Source: an uncultured Clostridia bacterium
GTDB taxonomy: Bacteria; Bacillota; Clostridia; Christensenellales; Aristaeellaceae
Direction: 5' to 3'
Assembly (NCBI GenBank): GCA_934647235.1
Contig: CAKUFG010000015.1
Span: forward strand, 1 to 61,370
Length of the DNA: 61,370 nucleotides
The notes under the pieces are model-generated. The model ran no database searches, was not told the origin of the DNA, and was given only the letters and a program-made list of their open reading frames with translations. Both the position numbers and the translations under genes were made by a program. Below, one piece after another: positions 6,800 through 15,851 of this stretch (the first letter of the stretch is position 1; each line of letters starts with the position of its first letter).

Positions 6800-8152
6800 A
6801 TGTATCGTGACCTGACGCGCGGGCCGATTTCGCGCTCGCTGATCCTGTTTGCGCTGCCGATGATGGCAGGCAACCTGCTGCAGCAGTTCTATAATATTGC
6901 CGATACGCTGATCGTCGGGCGCGCGCTGGGGGCGGGCGCGCTGGCAGCGGTGGGCTCCGCCTACACGCTGATGACCTTTCTGACCTCCATCTTTCTGGGC
7001 CTGTCCATGGGCGCAGGCGCGCTGTTTTCCATCTATCAGGGGCGCGGAGATCAGCCTGCCCTGCGCGCGGGCATTGCGCACGCGCTGGTGCTGATTCTAT
7101 CCGTCACCCTTGTGCTGAACGCCGCCGTTTACGCATTTCTGCCGCAGATTCTGGGCTTTCTGCACGTTCCGGCCGAGGTGTGGGATGGCATGCGGACATA
7201 TCTGCTGATCATCTTTGCCGGGCTGCTGGCCACGTCGGTTTATAATTATCTGTCCTGCCTGCTGCGCGCGCTGGGCAATTCCACCGTGCCGCTCCTGTTC
7301 CTGGCCGTATCGGCGCTGCTCAATGTGGCGCTGGATCTTTGGTTCGTGCTGGGCCTGCGCTGGGGCATTGCCGGGGCGGCATGGGCGACGGTTATCGCGC
7401 AGTATATATCGGCCGCCGGGTTGAGCCTTTATGTGCTTACGAAATGTAAGAGTTTTCTTCCCAAACGCTCCGACTTTCGCTATAACCGCAGCGTGATGCG
7501 CGAGATCCTCAGCCTGTCCTGGCTGACCTGCGCGCAGCAGTCGGTGATGAACTTTGGCATTCTGATGGTGCAGGGGCTGGTAAACAGCTTTGGCGAGACC
7601 GTGATGGCCGCCTTTGCTGCGGCGGTCAAGATCGATACCTTTGCTTACCTGCCCGTGCAGGACTTTGGCAACGCCTACTCCACCTTTACGGCGCAGAACT
7701 TCGGCGCAGGCGATTCCGCGCGCATCCGGGCGGGCACGCAGCGGGCGTTTTTGATCAGCACGGCCTTCAGCCTGGCGATATCGGCGCTGGTATGCGTCTT
7801 CGCCGCGCCGCTGATGGGTATTTTTGTCAGCCCCGGCGAGACGGCGGTGGTTGCCAGCGGCGTGCGCTATCTGCGCATCGAGGGCGCGTTTTACGCGGGC
7901 ATCGGCTGCCTGTTCCTGCTGTACGGCTATTTCCGCGCCGTTCAGCGGCCCGGCATGTCGGTGGTGCTGACGGTGATCTCCCTGGGCACGCGCGTGGCGC
8001 TGGCCTATCTGCTTTCAGGCGTCTGGGGCGAAAGCGGCATCTGGGCCGCCATCCCCATTGGCTGGGGCCTGGCCGACGCCGTGGGCCTTGCCTGCATGCT
8101 GCGCCGCTCAGAATCCGCGCGCCGGCAAAGCGCGGCGGGGCTTAACGATTAA
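6800..8152 (+). CDS. MATE-family efflux transporter
   Basis: A 450-aa, 12-helix multidrug or metabolite exporter of the MATE/DinF type, driven by a sodium or proton gradient. Family features are RGPISRSLILFALPMMAGNLLQQ, NIADTLIVGR, GLSMGAGALFSIYQGRGD, the internal repeat in the second half (FAAAVKIDTFAYLPVQDFG, AQNFGAGD) and RPGMSVVLTVISLGTR. The start at 6800 is chosen because ggagg lies ten bases upstream, and because the promoter -10 at 6748-6753 falls inside the longer reading frame, ruling out an earlier start. It ends in a four-base convergent overlap with the cation exporter gene. The substrate is unknown. Confidence 0.9.
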   Translation: MYRDLTRGPISRSLILFALPMMAGNLLQQFYNIADTLIVGRALGAGALAAVGSAYTLMTFLTSIFLGLSMGAGALFSIYQGRGDQPALRAGIAHALVLILSVTLVLNAAVYAFLPQILGFLHVPAEVWDGMRTYLLIIFAGLLATSVYNYLSCLLRALGNSTVPLLFLAVSALLNVALDLWFVLGLRWGIAGAAWATVIAQYISAAGLSLYVLTKCKSFLPKRSDFRYNRSVMREILSLSWLTCAQQSVMNFGILMVQGLVNSFGETVMAAFAAAVKIDTFAYLPVQDFGNAYSTFTAQNFGAGDSARIRAGTQRAFLISTAFSLAISALVCVFAAPLMGIFVSPGETAVVASGVRYLRIEGAFYAGIGCLFLLYGYFRAVQRPGMSVVLTVISLGTRVALAYLLSGVWGESGIWAAIPIGWGLADAVGLACMLRRSESARRQSAAGLND

Positions 8153-9318
8153 ACATAATAATCCGTATCAAAGCGGATAATACAGCTGAACCTTTCATCC
8201 AGCGCGCGGGCCTGGGCCTTGAGCTGCGCGTCCAGCGCCGCCTGTCCCCGGAAGGAGGGCGGCGTATCCACGTCAAAAATCAGGTTTGTCTGCTTTTCGC
8301 CCGGCACAAAGCGGAAATCATGCAGCGTCATGGGCGGATCGTACTGCGCCAGGTACGCGCGCAGCGCGTCCTCGGCGGCCTTGACGTGCGCGTCCGGCTC
8401 GGCCACGGGATCCATATGCACGCACAGCGGCACATGAAATTCCGCATAGATATCGCGCTCCATCTGGTCGATTACCTCGTGCATGGCCACCAGGCTGCCG
8501 TCGGCGGGCACCTCCACATGGATGGAGGCCATGCAGCGGCCGGGGCCGTAATCGTGCATCACAAAGTCATGCACGCCCTGCACATAGGGGTAGGATTTCA
8601 CCCGTGCGATCAGGCGGTCGCCCAGCTCGTGATCGGGCTTGCCGCCCAGCAGCCGGTTGACCGTATCGCGCAGCACCTCAAAGCCGGCGTAGAACACCAG
8701 CAGCGATACCAGCAGGCCGATATAGCCATCCACCTGCCAGCCAAAGCACTTTTCCAGCAGCATGCTGACAATGACCGCGCCGGTGGCGATGCAGTCGCTC
8801 AGCGAGTCCTTGGCGGCGGCCAGCAGCGCGGCGTTCTGGATGGGCTTGCCAATGCGGAGGTACACAAAGTACAGCCACACCTTCACCAGGATGCTGAAGC
8901 CCATCAGCCCCAGCGACAGCCAGGAGAAGGCGGCGGTTTCGGGATGGAGAATGCCTTCGATGCCCGAGCGGAACAGCTCGATGCCCATGATGACGATCAG
9001 CACGCCCACGCCCAGCGCGCCCAGGTATTCCATGCGGCCAAAGCCAAAGGGGTTGCTGTCGGTCTCGTGGCGGTTGGCCAGGCGCACGCTGGCCAGGGAC
9101 ATGATGCTGCCGCCCGCATCGGACAGGTTGTTGGCCGCGTCGGCCGTAGCTGCCACGCTGCCTGTGGACAGGCCCACGGCAAACTTGATGAAGGACAGCA
9201 GCAGGTTGGCCGCAATGCCCGTGAGCGACCCGACGGTGCCCCAGGCCTCGCGGCGGCTGACCTCGGTATCGCCGCCATGGCGGCTGACGATTTTTTCGCA
9301 CAAGCGCGTATAAAGCAT
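8149..9318 (-). CDS. Cation diffusion facilitator (CDF) family metal exporter
   Basis: A 389-aa inner-membrane divalent-cation/proton antiporter. The transmembrane part (about residues 30-220) holds the metal-site pattern of the family: ATADAANNLSDAGGS in helix 2 and AAAKDSLSDCIATGAV in helix 5. The cytoplasmic domain carries HDFVMHDYGPGR and IHVEVPAD. The C-terminus is about 80 residues longer than the minimal family length. The start at 9318 (MLYTRLCEK) is preferred over an upstream codon because gagg lies nine bases before it. N/D and D/D pairs of this type occur in manganese or iron exporters, but the metal is not certain. The stop codon is shared with the convergent MATE gene at TTAA 8149-8152. 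Confidence 0.88.
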   Translation of the reverse strand: MLYTRLCEKIVSRHGGDTEVSRREAWGTVGSLTGIAANLLLSFIKFAVGLSTGSVAATADAANNLSDAGGSIMSLASVRLANRHETDSNPFGFGRMEYLGALGVGVLIVIMGIELFRSGIEGILHPETAAFSWLSLGLMGFSILVKVWLYFVYLRIGKPIQNAALLAAAKDSLSDCIATGAVIVSMLLEKCFGWQVDGYIGLLVSLLVFYAGFEVLRDTVNRLLGGKPDHELGDRLIARVKSYPYVQGVHDFVMHDYGPGRCMASIHVEVPADGSLVAMHEVIDQMERDIYAEFHVPLCVHMDPVAEPDAHVKAAEDALRAYLAQYDPPMTLHDFRFVPGEKQTNLIFDVDTPPSFRGQAALDAQLKAQARALDERFSCIIRFDTDYYV

Positions 9319-9438
9319 GGCTTTTGCCTCGCAGTTCTGTTTTTTAGTGAAAGGGAGCCGCCCGTGTGCCGGCAAAGCGCCGCAGGCAGCTCTCCCTGAG
9401 AATTCCAGTATATTATCAGCCGGTCAGGAAAATGTCAA
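9319..9438 (-). promoter_or_regulatory. Promoter and leader of the cation exporter
   Basis: On the minus strand TTGACA (9438-9433), 17 bases, TAATAT (9415-9410). The leader of about 85 bases can fold into one long hairpin (gggaga..gctgcc paired with gggcggc..tccc, about 9345-9400). A metal-sensing leader would make sense here, but I recognise no known riboswitch class. Confidence 0.6.
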
Positions 9439-9855
9439 GCCCTGGGGGAAAACGGGGAGGGCGAGGGGATCATGACTAATTAAAAGGTAACGCCGCTGCG
9501 GCGGCTACACCTCACCACCGCCTGCGGCGGAGCCTCTCCTCAAGGAGAAGCCTTTGGATGGGTGCACTCTCCAACTATTGCCAATCGCTGCGCAGGGTTT
9601 TTGCACCCAACCACACCTCCGTGGCAGCGGAGAGCGCAGCTGGACGCGGGACTGGCGAAGCCAGACCGAAGGGGAAATATTCAAGAGGACGGATGGCGCT
9701 TGCGCCGATCCGGACACGCAGAATTTTCCCTGCCACGGAGGGCACGCTGCAACCCTGACTTCCATTTTAATTCAATCGGCTTTTACGTCACAAACCGGTT
9801 CTTTGTTTCTTTCTTGACTCAAGAAAGAAACGTATCCTTCGTCTCCCCCTTCGCT
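9439..9855. repeat. Intergenic mosaic repeat cluster R2
   Basis: The left edge is purine-rich (9439-9472). Then comes the right half of an alpha unit (about 9489-9560: gccgctgcggcggc, ctacacctcacc, ctcctcaaggag), gamma copy 2 (9601-9831) and a pyrimidine-rich tract that runs into the last codons of the LysR gene. No credible gene lies in 9439-9818. Confidence 0.75.
9601..9831 (+). repeat. Gamma structured repeat, copy 2 (candidate ncRNA)
   Basis: P1 pairs ccgtggca (9619-9626) with tgccacgg (9731-9738). It contains the ctggc-gaa-gccag and ggcgc-tt-gcgcc hairpins. P7 is 9805-9831 with the same sequence as copy 1. P7 overlaps the last codons of the LysR gene on the other strand. Confidence 0.65.
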
Positions 9856-10742
9856 TCCCCCTTCGGCTTCTCCCCCGCCGCAGCAGCCAGCTTGATCTGC
9901 AGGCTGTCCTTAAAGCGCATCGCAGCCTCGCACAGCGGCTGGCCGGGCAGGTATAAAAGCACAATTTCGCTGCGCAGCGCGCTGCCGGGCAGCGCCCGCA
10001 CGCACATATCGGAGCGGCGCAGAAGCGCCCGTGCCGAGGCCGGGGCCACGCAGACGCCCATGTCCCGCTCGCACAGGCTGATAGCCGTGCGCGCGTCGTC
10101 GCACAGGCAGCGCAGGCGCAGGGTCAGCGCGCGCTCCTCCATCTGCCGGCGCAGGATGGGCTCCCACCGGCGATAGGTGATCACCGGCTGATCGGACAGC
10201 ATCCCCCAACCATTGGATATGGGGAACGCGGGCGAGGCAAACTGCATCAGCTCCTCGCCTTGCAGCAGCACGCTGGCGTAGCCCTCGTCCGGGAAGGGGC
10301 GGCGCGCAATGCACAGATCGATCACATGCGCGCGCAGCTTTTCCAATAGCTCGTAGGTGTTCGCCTCGGTCAGCTCGCAGTCAATATCGGGCTGCTCGCG
10401 GCAGAAATCCGCCAGCCAGTCCGCCGCCATGGCGCAGCCCACGCTGGATACCACGCCCAGGCGCAGCACCCCATGCTGGCCCGACTGCACCGCGCGCACA
10501 TCCTCGGCCGCCACGCGGCTGAGCGACAGCAGCAGCGTCGCGTGCCGGTACAGCTCCCGCCCGGCGGGGGTCAGCTCCAGCCGCCGGCCGCCGCGCACAA
10601 GCAGCGGGCCGCCCAGCTCCTTTTCCAGCTGCTGAATCTGCACGCTCACCGGGGGCTGGGTGACGAATAACCGCCGCGCCGCGCCGCTGATGCTGCCCTC
10701 GTCCGCTGCGGCCACAAAGTACTGAAGCTGCTTCAAATCCAT
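9819..10742 (-). CDS. LysR-family transcriptional regulator
   Basis: A 307-aa regulator with an N-terminal winged helix-turn-helix (residues 1-60: MDLKQLQYFVAAADEGSISG, AARRLFVTQPPVSVQIQQLE) and a C-terminal two-lobed effector domain (about 90-285). It is divergent from the ABC exporter pair across a 114-base region holding a 24-base palindrome, so it probably controls that exporter and itself. The last ~15 residues (GEKPKGEAKGETKDTFLS) are low-complexity and are encoded by the pyrimidine tract and P7 hairpin of gamma copy 2. The natural C-terminus was therefore probably replaced when the repeat arrived. The effector is unknown. Confidence 0.9.
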   Translation of the reverse strand: MDLKQLQYFVAAADEGSISGAARRLFVTQPPVSVQIQQLEKELGGPLLVRGGRRLELTPAGRELYRHATLLLSLSRVAAEDVRAVQSGQHGVLRLGVVSSVGCAMAADWLADFCREQPDIDCELTEANTYELLEKLRAHVIDLCIARRPFPDEGYASVLLQGEELMQFASPAFPISNGWGMLSDQPVITYRRWEPILRRQMEERALTLRLRCLCDDARTAISLCERDMGVCVAPASARALLRRSDMCVRALPGSALRSEIVLLYLPGQPLCEAAMRFKDSLQIKLAAAAGEKPKGEAKGETKDTFLS

Positions 10743-10754
10743 GGTATTTCTCCA

Positions 10755-10819
10755 TTTATAAAAAATATACTACGTATGTAAAACAACTATTTTACATATG
10801 GCTGACCTTATGATATGCT
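10755..10819. promoter_or_regulatory. Divergent LysR/ABC-exporter control region with 24-bp palindrome
   Basis: The palindrome tatgtaaaa-caacta-ttttacata (10775-10798) has perfect 9-base arms. Each arm supplies a TTTACA -35: toward LysR with -10 TATAAA (10760-10755, 16-base spacer), and toward the exporter with -10 TATGCT (10814-10819, 17-base spacer). A regulator bound here would cover both promoters. Confidence 0.7.
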
Positions 10820-10856
10820 ATGGAGCGGAAAATGTCAAGCATGGGGGATCTTGCGG

Positions 10857-12578
10857 ATGAAAAAACTATTCTCGTATCTGAAGGACTACCGCAAGGAAAG
10901 CATCTTAGGGCCGCTGTTCAAGCTGCTGGAAGCTTTCTTTGAGCTGATCGTGCCGCTGGTGGTGGCTGCGATCATCGATACCGGCATCGGCCAGGGCGAC
11001 CGGGGCTACATCGTGCGCATGTGCCTGGTGCTGGTGGCGCTGGGCCTGATCGGCCTGCTGTGCTCGGTCACGGCGCAGTACTTTGCCGCCAAGGCCTCCG
11101 TGGGCTTCACCAAGAAGCTGCGGCACGCGCTGTTTGCCCATATCCAGGGCTTCTCGTACCAGACGCTGGACACCGTGGGCACCTCTACCATCATCACCCG
11201 CATGACCTCGGATATGAACCAGGTGCAGACGGGCCTGAACCTGGCGCTGCGCCTGCTGCTGCGCTCGCCCTTTGTGGTGTTCGGCGCGATGATCATGGCC
11301 TTCACCGTGGACAGCCGCGCGGCGCTGTGGTTTGCCGCGGCCATTCCGGTGCTGTCGGTGGTGGTGTTCGGCATCATGCTCATCAGCATGCCGCTGTACA
11401 AAAAGGTGCAGCAGCTGCTGGATAAGGTGCTGGGCATTACCCGCGAAAACCTGACGGGCGTGCGCGTAATCCGCGCCTTTGGCAAGGAAGCGCAGGAGAC
11501 GGCGGATTTTACCCGCAAAAATGAGGAATTCACCGCCGCGCAGAAGCACGTGGGCCGCATCTCGGCCCTGATGAACCCCGTCACCTATGTGATCATCAAC
11601 CTGGCCATCCTGGCCCTGATCCACACCGGCGCCATCCGCGTGGAGGCGGGCGTGATCACCCAGGGCGCGGTGGTGGCGCTGTATAACTACATGTCCCAGA
11701 TCCTGGTGGAGCTGATCAAGCTGGCCAACCTGATCATCAACATCACCAAGGCCGTGGCCTGCGGCAACCGCATCCAGAGCGTGCTGGAAATGCCCTCGGG
11801 CGAAACCGTGGACGCGCAATATAAAAAGGAAGCCTCTCCCTACCGGGTGGAGTTCCGCCACGCGGGCATCTGCTATGCCGGGGCGGGCGCGGAATCGCTG
11901 ACCGACGTATCCTTCGCCGTGCGCCCGGGACAGACGGTGGGCGTGATCGGCGGCACGGGCTCGGGCAAATCCACGCTGGTGAACCTGATTCCCCGCTTCT
12001 ATGACGTAAGCGAGGGCGCGGTGCTCATCGACGGGCAGGATGTGCGCGGCATGGATGTGAACGCCCTGCGCGCGCGCATCGGCGTAACGCCGCAAAAGGC
12101 CGTGCTGTTCCATGGCTCCATCCGCGATAACCTGCGCTGGGGCAATGAAAACGCCACGGACGAGGAGATCCTGCGCGCGGTGGAAACCGCCCAGGCCAGC
12201 GACGTGCTGTCCGCCAAGGGCGGGCTGGACGCGGAGATTGAGCAGGGCGGCCGCAACCTGAGCGGCGGCCAGCGCCAGCGCCTGACCATCGCCCGCGCGC
12301 TGGTGCGCAAGCCCGATATCCTGATCCTGGACGACAGCGCCTCGGCGCTGGACTTTGCCACCGACGCCGCGCTGCGCAAGGCCCTTAAAAACCTGCCCGA
12401 GCAGCCCACGGTGTTCATCGTGTCCCAGCGCACCTCCTCCATCCAGCAGGCCGATCAGATCATCGTGCTGGACGACGGCGCGGTAGCGGGCGTGGGCACG
12501 CATCAGCAGCTGCTGGACAGCTGCCAGGTATACCGCGAAATCTACGATTCTCAGTTCAAGAAGGAGGCGCGGGCATGA
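10857..12578 (+). CDS. ABC exporter half-transporter, subunit 1
   Basis: A 573-aa fusion of a six-helix exporter domain (about residues 1-310) and a nucleotide-binding domain. Motifs: Walker A IGGTGSGKST, signature NLSGGQRQR, Walker B ILILDDSASALD and an H-loop position reading VSQRTSS. The Walker B region therefore has D in place of the catalytic glutamate, and the H-loop has Q in place of histidine. This degenerate-site pattern is typical of one partner of heterodimeric exporters (BmrC/TmrA type). The start at 10857 follows gggggatc at nine bases. Its stop overlaps the start of subunit 2 (ATGA), so the two are translationally coupled and probably form one heterodimer. The substrate is unknown. 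Confidence 0.9.
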   Translation: MKKLFSYLKDYRKESILGPLFKLLEAFFELIVPLVVAAIIDTGIGQGDRGYIVRMCLVLVALGLIGLLCSVTAQYFAAKASVGFTKKLRHALFAHIQGFSYQTLDTVGTSTIITRMTSDMNQVQTGLNLALRLLLRSPFVVFGAMIMAFTVDSRAALWFAAAIPVLSVVVFGIMLISMPLYKKVQQLLDKVLGITRENLTGVRVIRAFGKEAQETADFTRKNEEFTAAQKHVGRISALMNPVTYVIINLAILALIHTGAIRVEAGVITQGAVVALYNYMSQILVELIKLANLIINITKAVACGNRIQSVLEMPSGETVDAQYKKEASPYRVEFRHAGICYAGAGAESLTDVSFAVRPGQTVGVIGGTGSGKSTLVNLIPRFYDVSEGAVLIDGQDVRGMDVNALRARIGVTPQKAVLFHGSIRDNLRWGNENATDEEILRAVETAQASDVLSAKGGLDAEIEQGGRNLSGGQRQRLTIARALVRKPDILILDDSASALDFATDAALRKALKNLPEQPTVFIVSQRTSSIQQADQIIVLDDGAVAGVGTHQQLLDSCQVYREIYDSQFKKEARA

Positions 12579-14338
12579 GCAAGGCAAAGCAAAAGGCGCA
12601 GCCGGGCACGATGAAAAAGGTGCTGGAATATCTGCGTCCCTATATGGGGCTGGTGGCGCTGTCGGTGCTGCTGGCCGCCGTCACCGTGGCGCTGACGCTG
12701 TATGTGCCCGTGCTCATCGGCCGGGCCATCGATCTGATTGTCGGCCCCGGCCAGGTGGATATGCCGGGCATCCTGCGCCTGATCCTGCGCATCGCCATCG
12801 TGATGGCCGCCACGGCCGCGGTGCAGTGGGTGGTCAATACCATCAACAACAAGATCACCTTCCAGGTGGTGCGCGATGTGCGCGCCCAGGCGTTTGCCAA
12901 ATTGCAGATCCTGCCGCTGAGCTACATCGATTCCCACCCCACGGGCGAAATCGTCAGCCGCGTCATCGCCGATGTGGATCAGTTTGCCGACGGCCTGCTG
13001 CTGGGCTTCACCCAGCTGTTCACGGGCGTGGTAACGATCCTGGGCACGCTGGGCTTTATGATCTCCATCCGCCCCGGCATCGCGCTGGTGGTGGTGCTGC
13101 TGACCCCGCTGTCCTTTGTGGTGGCGCGCTTCATCGCCACGCACACCTACAGCTATTTCCGCCAGCAGAGCGAAACGCGCGGCGAGCAGACGGCCTTCAT
13201 TGACGAGATGATCGGCAACCAGAAGGTGGTCAAGGCCTTTGGCCACGAGCAGCAGAACGTGGAAAAGTTTGACGAAATCAACGAGCGCCTGGAAAAGTGC
13301 TCGCTGCAGGCCATCTTCTATTCCTCGCTGACCAACCCCTGCACGCGCTTTGTAAACAACGTGGTGTACGCGGGCGTGGCGCTGGCCGGCGCGCTGGTGT
13401 GCGTGGCCTGCGGGGGCGTAGGCTTCACGGTGGGCAGCCTGTCGGCGCTGCTGAGCTACGCCAACCAGTATACCAAGCCCTTTAACGAGATTTCGGGCGT
13501 AGTGACCGAGCTGCAAAACGCCCTGGCCTGCGCCTCGCGCATCTTCCAGCTGATCGCCGAGCCCCCGCAAACTCCCGACGCGCCCGACGCGCGCGCGCTC
13601 AAGGACGCGCAGGGCCAGGTGGAAATGAAGGACGTAAGCTTCTCCTATGTGCCCGACCGCAAGCTGATTGAGGATCTGAACCTGTCCGTCAAGCCCGGCC
13701 AGCATGTGGCCATCGTGGGCCCCACGGGCTGCGGCAAAACCACGCTGATCAACCTGCTGATGCGCTTCTACGATGTAAACGGCGGCGCAATCCGCGTGGA
13801 CGGCACCGACGTGCGCCAGATCACCCGCGCCAGCCTGCGCGCCAACTACGGCATGGTGCTGCAGGAAACGTGGCTGAAATCGGGCACAATCCGCGAAAAC
13901 CTGGTGATGGGCAAGCCCGACGCGACGGACGAAGAGGTGATCGCCGCAGCCAAGGCGTGCCACGCGCACAGCTTCATCAAGCGCCTGCCGCAGGGCTATG
14001 ACACGGTGATCGGCGAGGACGGCGGCCGCCTGTCCCAGGGCCAGAAGCAGCTATTGTGCATCACGCGCATCATGCTGTGCCTGCCGCCCATGCTGATACT
14101 GGACGAGGCCACCTCCTCCATCGATACCCGCACGGAGCTGAAGATTCAGCACGCCTTCACCACCATGATGGACGGCCGCACCACCTTCATCGTGGCGCAC
14201 CGCCTGTCCACCATCCGCGAGGCCGACGTGATCCTGGTGATGCGCGACGGCAGCATTGTGGAGATGGGCAACCATGAAACCCTGCTGCAGAAGAACGGCT
14301 TCTACGCCAGGCTGTATAACAGCCAGTTCGCGGCGTAA
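12575..14338 (+). CDS. ABC exporter half-transporter, subunit 2
   Basis: A 587-aa partner of the upstream gene: a six-helix domain (residues about 15-325) followed by a canonical ATPase domain. Walker A is VGPTGCGKTT, the Q-loop is MVLQETWLKSGTI, Walker B is MLILDEATSSID with the catalytic glutamate, and the switch is VAHRLST. The signature is slightly changed (RLSQGQKQ). One canonical and one degenerate site in a pair matches the heterodimeric multidrug exporter architecture. It overlaps subunit 1 by four bases and ends before a two-way terminator at 14381-14419. The promoter region suggests control by the divergent LysR regulator. Confidence 0.9.
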   Translation: MSKAKQKAQPGTMKKVLEYLRPYMGLVALSVLLAAVTVALTLYVPVLIGRAIDLIVGPGQVDMPGILRLILRIAIVMAATAAVQWVVNTINNKITFQVVRDVRAQAFAKLQILPLSYIDSHPTGEIVSRVIADVDQFADGLLLGFTQLFTGVVTILGTLGFMISIRPGIALVVVLLTPLSFVVARFIATHTYSYFRQQSETRGEQTAFIDEMIGNQKVVKAFGHEQQNVEKFDEINERLEKCSLQAIFYSSLTNPCTRFVNNVVYAGVALAGALVCVACGGVGFTVGSLSALLSYANQYTKPFNEISGVVTELQNALACASRIFQLIAEPPQTPDAPDARALKDAQGQVEMKDVSFSYVPDRKLIEDLNLSVKPGQHVAIVGPTGCGKTTLINLLMRFYDVNGGAIRVDGTDVRQITRASLRANYGMVLQETWLKSGTIRENLVMGKPDATDEEVIAAAKACHAHSFIKRLPQGYDTVIGEDGGRLSQGQKQLLCITRIMLCLPPMLILDEATSSIDTRTELKIQHAFTTMMDGRTTFIVAHRLSTIREADVILVMRDGSIVEMGNHETLLQKNGFYARLYNSQFAA

Positions 14339-14380
14339 GAACGCGCTTCGTCGGTTTTTCTTCTTACAAGCAATCAAAAC

Positions 14381-14419
14381 AGGGTCTGGGTCGGAGATGA
14401 TTATTCCGATCCAGGCCCT
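14381..14419. terminator. Bidirectional terminator between exporter and rhaB
   Basis: Arms agggtctgggtcgga (14381-14395) and tccgatccaggccct (14405-14419) pair with few mismatches. Plus strand continues cttgcttt and minus strand continues gttttga, so both convergent transcripts may end here. Confidence 0.7.
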
Positions 14420-14447
14420 CTTGCTTTATCCCTCTGTATGCAGCGTA

Positions 14448-15842
14448 TCAGCCCGCATATTCCTTCAGCGCAAAGGATGCGCGCACCAGCTCCCGCCCCT
14501 CGGCCAGGGTGCCGATTTCCCCCGCGTGCAGCAGCTGGGACAGGATGTTGCCAATCGCCGTGGCTTCGGCCGGGCCTGCGGTCAGCGGACGCGCAAGCGC
14601 GCGGGCGGTCAGGCGGTTCAGATAATCGTTGCGGCAGCCGCCGCCCACCACGCGCAGGCAGGCAATGCGGCGGCCGGTCAGCGTTTCCAGCTCATCCACC
14701 GCCGCGCGGTAGCAATCCGCCAGGCTGTGACACACGCACGCGGCCAGGTCGCCCGCATCCGCAGGCGCGGGATAGCCGCCCTCGGCCAGGGCGCTGCGCA
14801 GCTCCGCCGCCATGGAGGCGGGGGCCAGAAAGCGCGCGGCGTTGCAGTCCACCCGGCCGGAATAGCCGTCGTGCCGCTCGGCCAGCGCCGCCAGCTCGGC
14901 AAAGGAGGTCTGCGGGCACAGCTCGCGCCGCAGCTCCTGCAGCATCCAAAGGCCCATGATGTTTTTGAGGTAGCGAATCGTACCCTGCGCGCCGCCCTCG
15001 TTGGTCAGGTTGCGCGCGCGGCTTTCCGGGGTCAGGATGGGCGCGGGCAGCTCCATGCCCAGCAGGCTCCATGTGCCGCTGGAAAGGTATGCGTCGCTTG
15101 CCCCCAGCGGCGCGGCCATCACGGCAGCGGCGGTATCGTGCGTGGGAGCCAGGAGGATCCGGGTATCAAAGCCCACGGCCTGGGCGATTTCGGGCAGCAG
15201 CGCGCCCACCCGCGTGCCGGGCTGCGACAGGGGACCGAACAGCCGCCGCGGGAAGCCGCAGCGGTCGATCAGCTCCCAATCCCAATCGCGCGCGCGCGCG
15301 TCCAGCAGCCCCGTGGTGGAGGCGTTGGTATACTCATGCACGCGCTGGCCGGTGAGCAGATAGTTCAGATATTCGGGCAAGAGCAGCATTTCCTGCGCGG
15401 CATCCAACTCTCCCGCCTCGCGCAGGGCGGTCAGCTGATAGATGGTGTTAAACGGCTGTTTCTGGATACCTGTGCGGGCGTACAGCGCTTCCTCATCGAT
15501 GACGCGGCGGACGATTGCATCCATGCCCTGCGTGCGGCCGTCGCGATAGCTTACCGCGTCGCCCAGCATGCGTCCCTGCGCGTCCAGCAGCACAAAGTCC
15601 ACCCCCCAGGTGTCGATGGCCACGCTGCGCGGGGTGATTCCCTGCGCCTTCGCTGCGCGCAGTCCGTTCAGGATTTCGGCAAACAGCCGGTCGATATCCC
15701 AGCATAAACGCCCGTTTTTGCGCTGCGCACCGTTGGGAAAGCGATAAAGCTCGGTCAGCTCCAGCCGGCCGTTTTTTACCTGTCCCAGCATGTGCCGGCC
15801 GCTGGACGCGCCGATATCGATGGCGATCATGGCGTTGTTCAT
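14448..15842 (-). CDS. rhaB: Rhamnulokinase (RhaB)
   Basis: Phosphorylates L-rhamnulose to L-rhamnulose 1-phosphate with ATP, the second step of rhamnose catabolism. The 464-aa protein has the FGGY-kinase two-domain layout. It opens MIAIDIGASSGRHMLGQV, followed by IDTWGVDFVLLD, SYRDGRT, PTHDTAAAVMA and SSGTWSLLG, and ends with the nucleotide-site region RIACLRVVGGGCRNDYLN. These match RhaB rather than xylulokinase. Start: two ATGs lie six bases apart; 15842 is chosen because GAGG sits seven bases before it. It follows the rhamnosidase gene closely and is the last gene of the locus. Confidence 0.94.
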   Translation of the reverse strand: MNNAMIAIDIGASSGRHMLGQVKNGRLELTELYRFPNGAQRKNGRLCWDIDRLFAEILNGLRAAKAQGITPRSVAIDTWGVDFVLLDAQGRMLGDAVSYRDGRTQGMDAIVRRVIDEEALYARTGIQKQPFNTIYQLTALREAGELDAAQEMLLLPEYLNYLLTGQRVHEYTNASTTGLLDARARDWDWELIDRCGFPRRLFGPLSQPGTRVGALLPEIAQAVGFDTRILLAPTHDTAAAVMAAPLGASDAYLSSGTWSLLGMELPAPILTPESRARNLTNEGGAQGTIRYLKNIMGLWMLQELRRELCPQTSFAELAALAERHDGYSGRVDCNAARFLAPASMAAELRSALAEGGYPAPADAGDLAACVCHSLADCYRAAVDELETLTGRRIACLRVVGGGCRNDYLNRLTARALARPLTAGPAEATAIGNILSQLLHAGEIGTLAEGRELVRASFALKEYAG

Positions 15843-15851
15843 AGGCATTCC

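Noticed and set aside
9319..9405. A metal (Mn or NiCo) or THF riboswitch in the cation exporter leader
   Set aside because: A long hairpin is present and GGGAGAG resembles part of a THF aptamer, but the leader is too short and lacks the other conserved blocks of these classes.
10857..14338. Linking the heterodimeric ABC exporter to a bacteriocin or lantibiotic system
   Set aside because: No precursor peptide, peptidase domain or modification enzyme is found near it; TldD/TldE are 40 kb away and stand alone.
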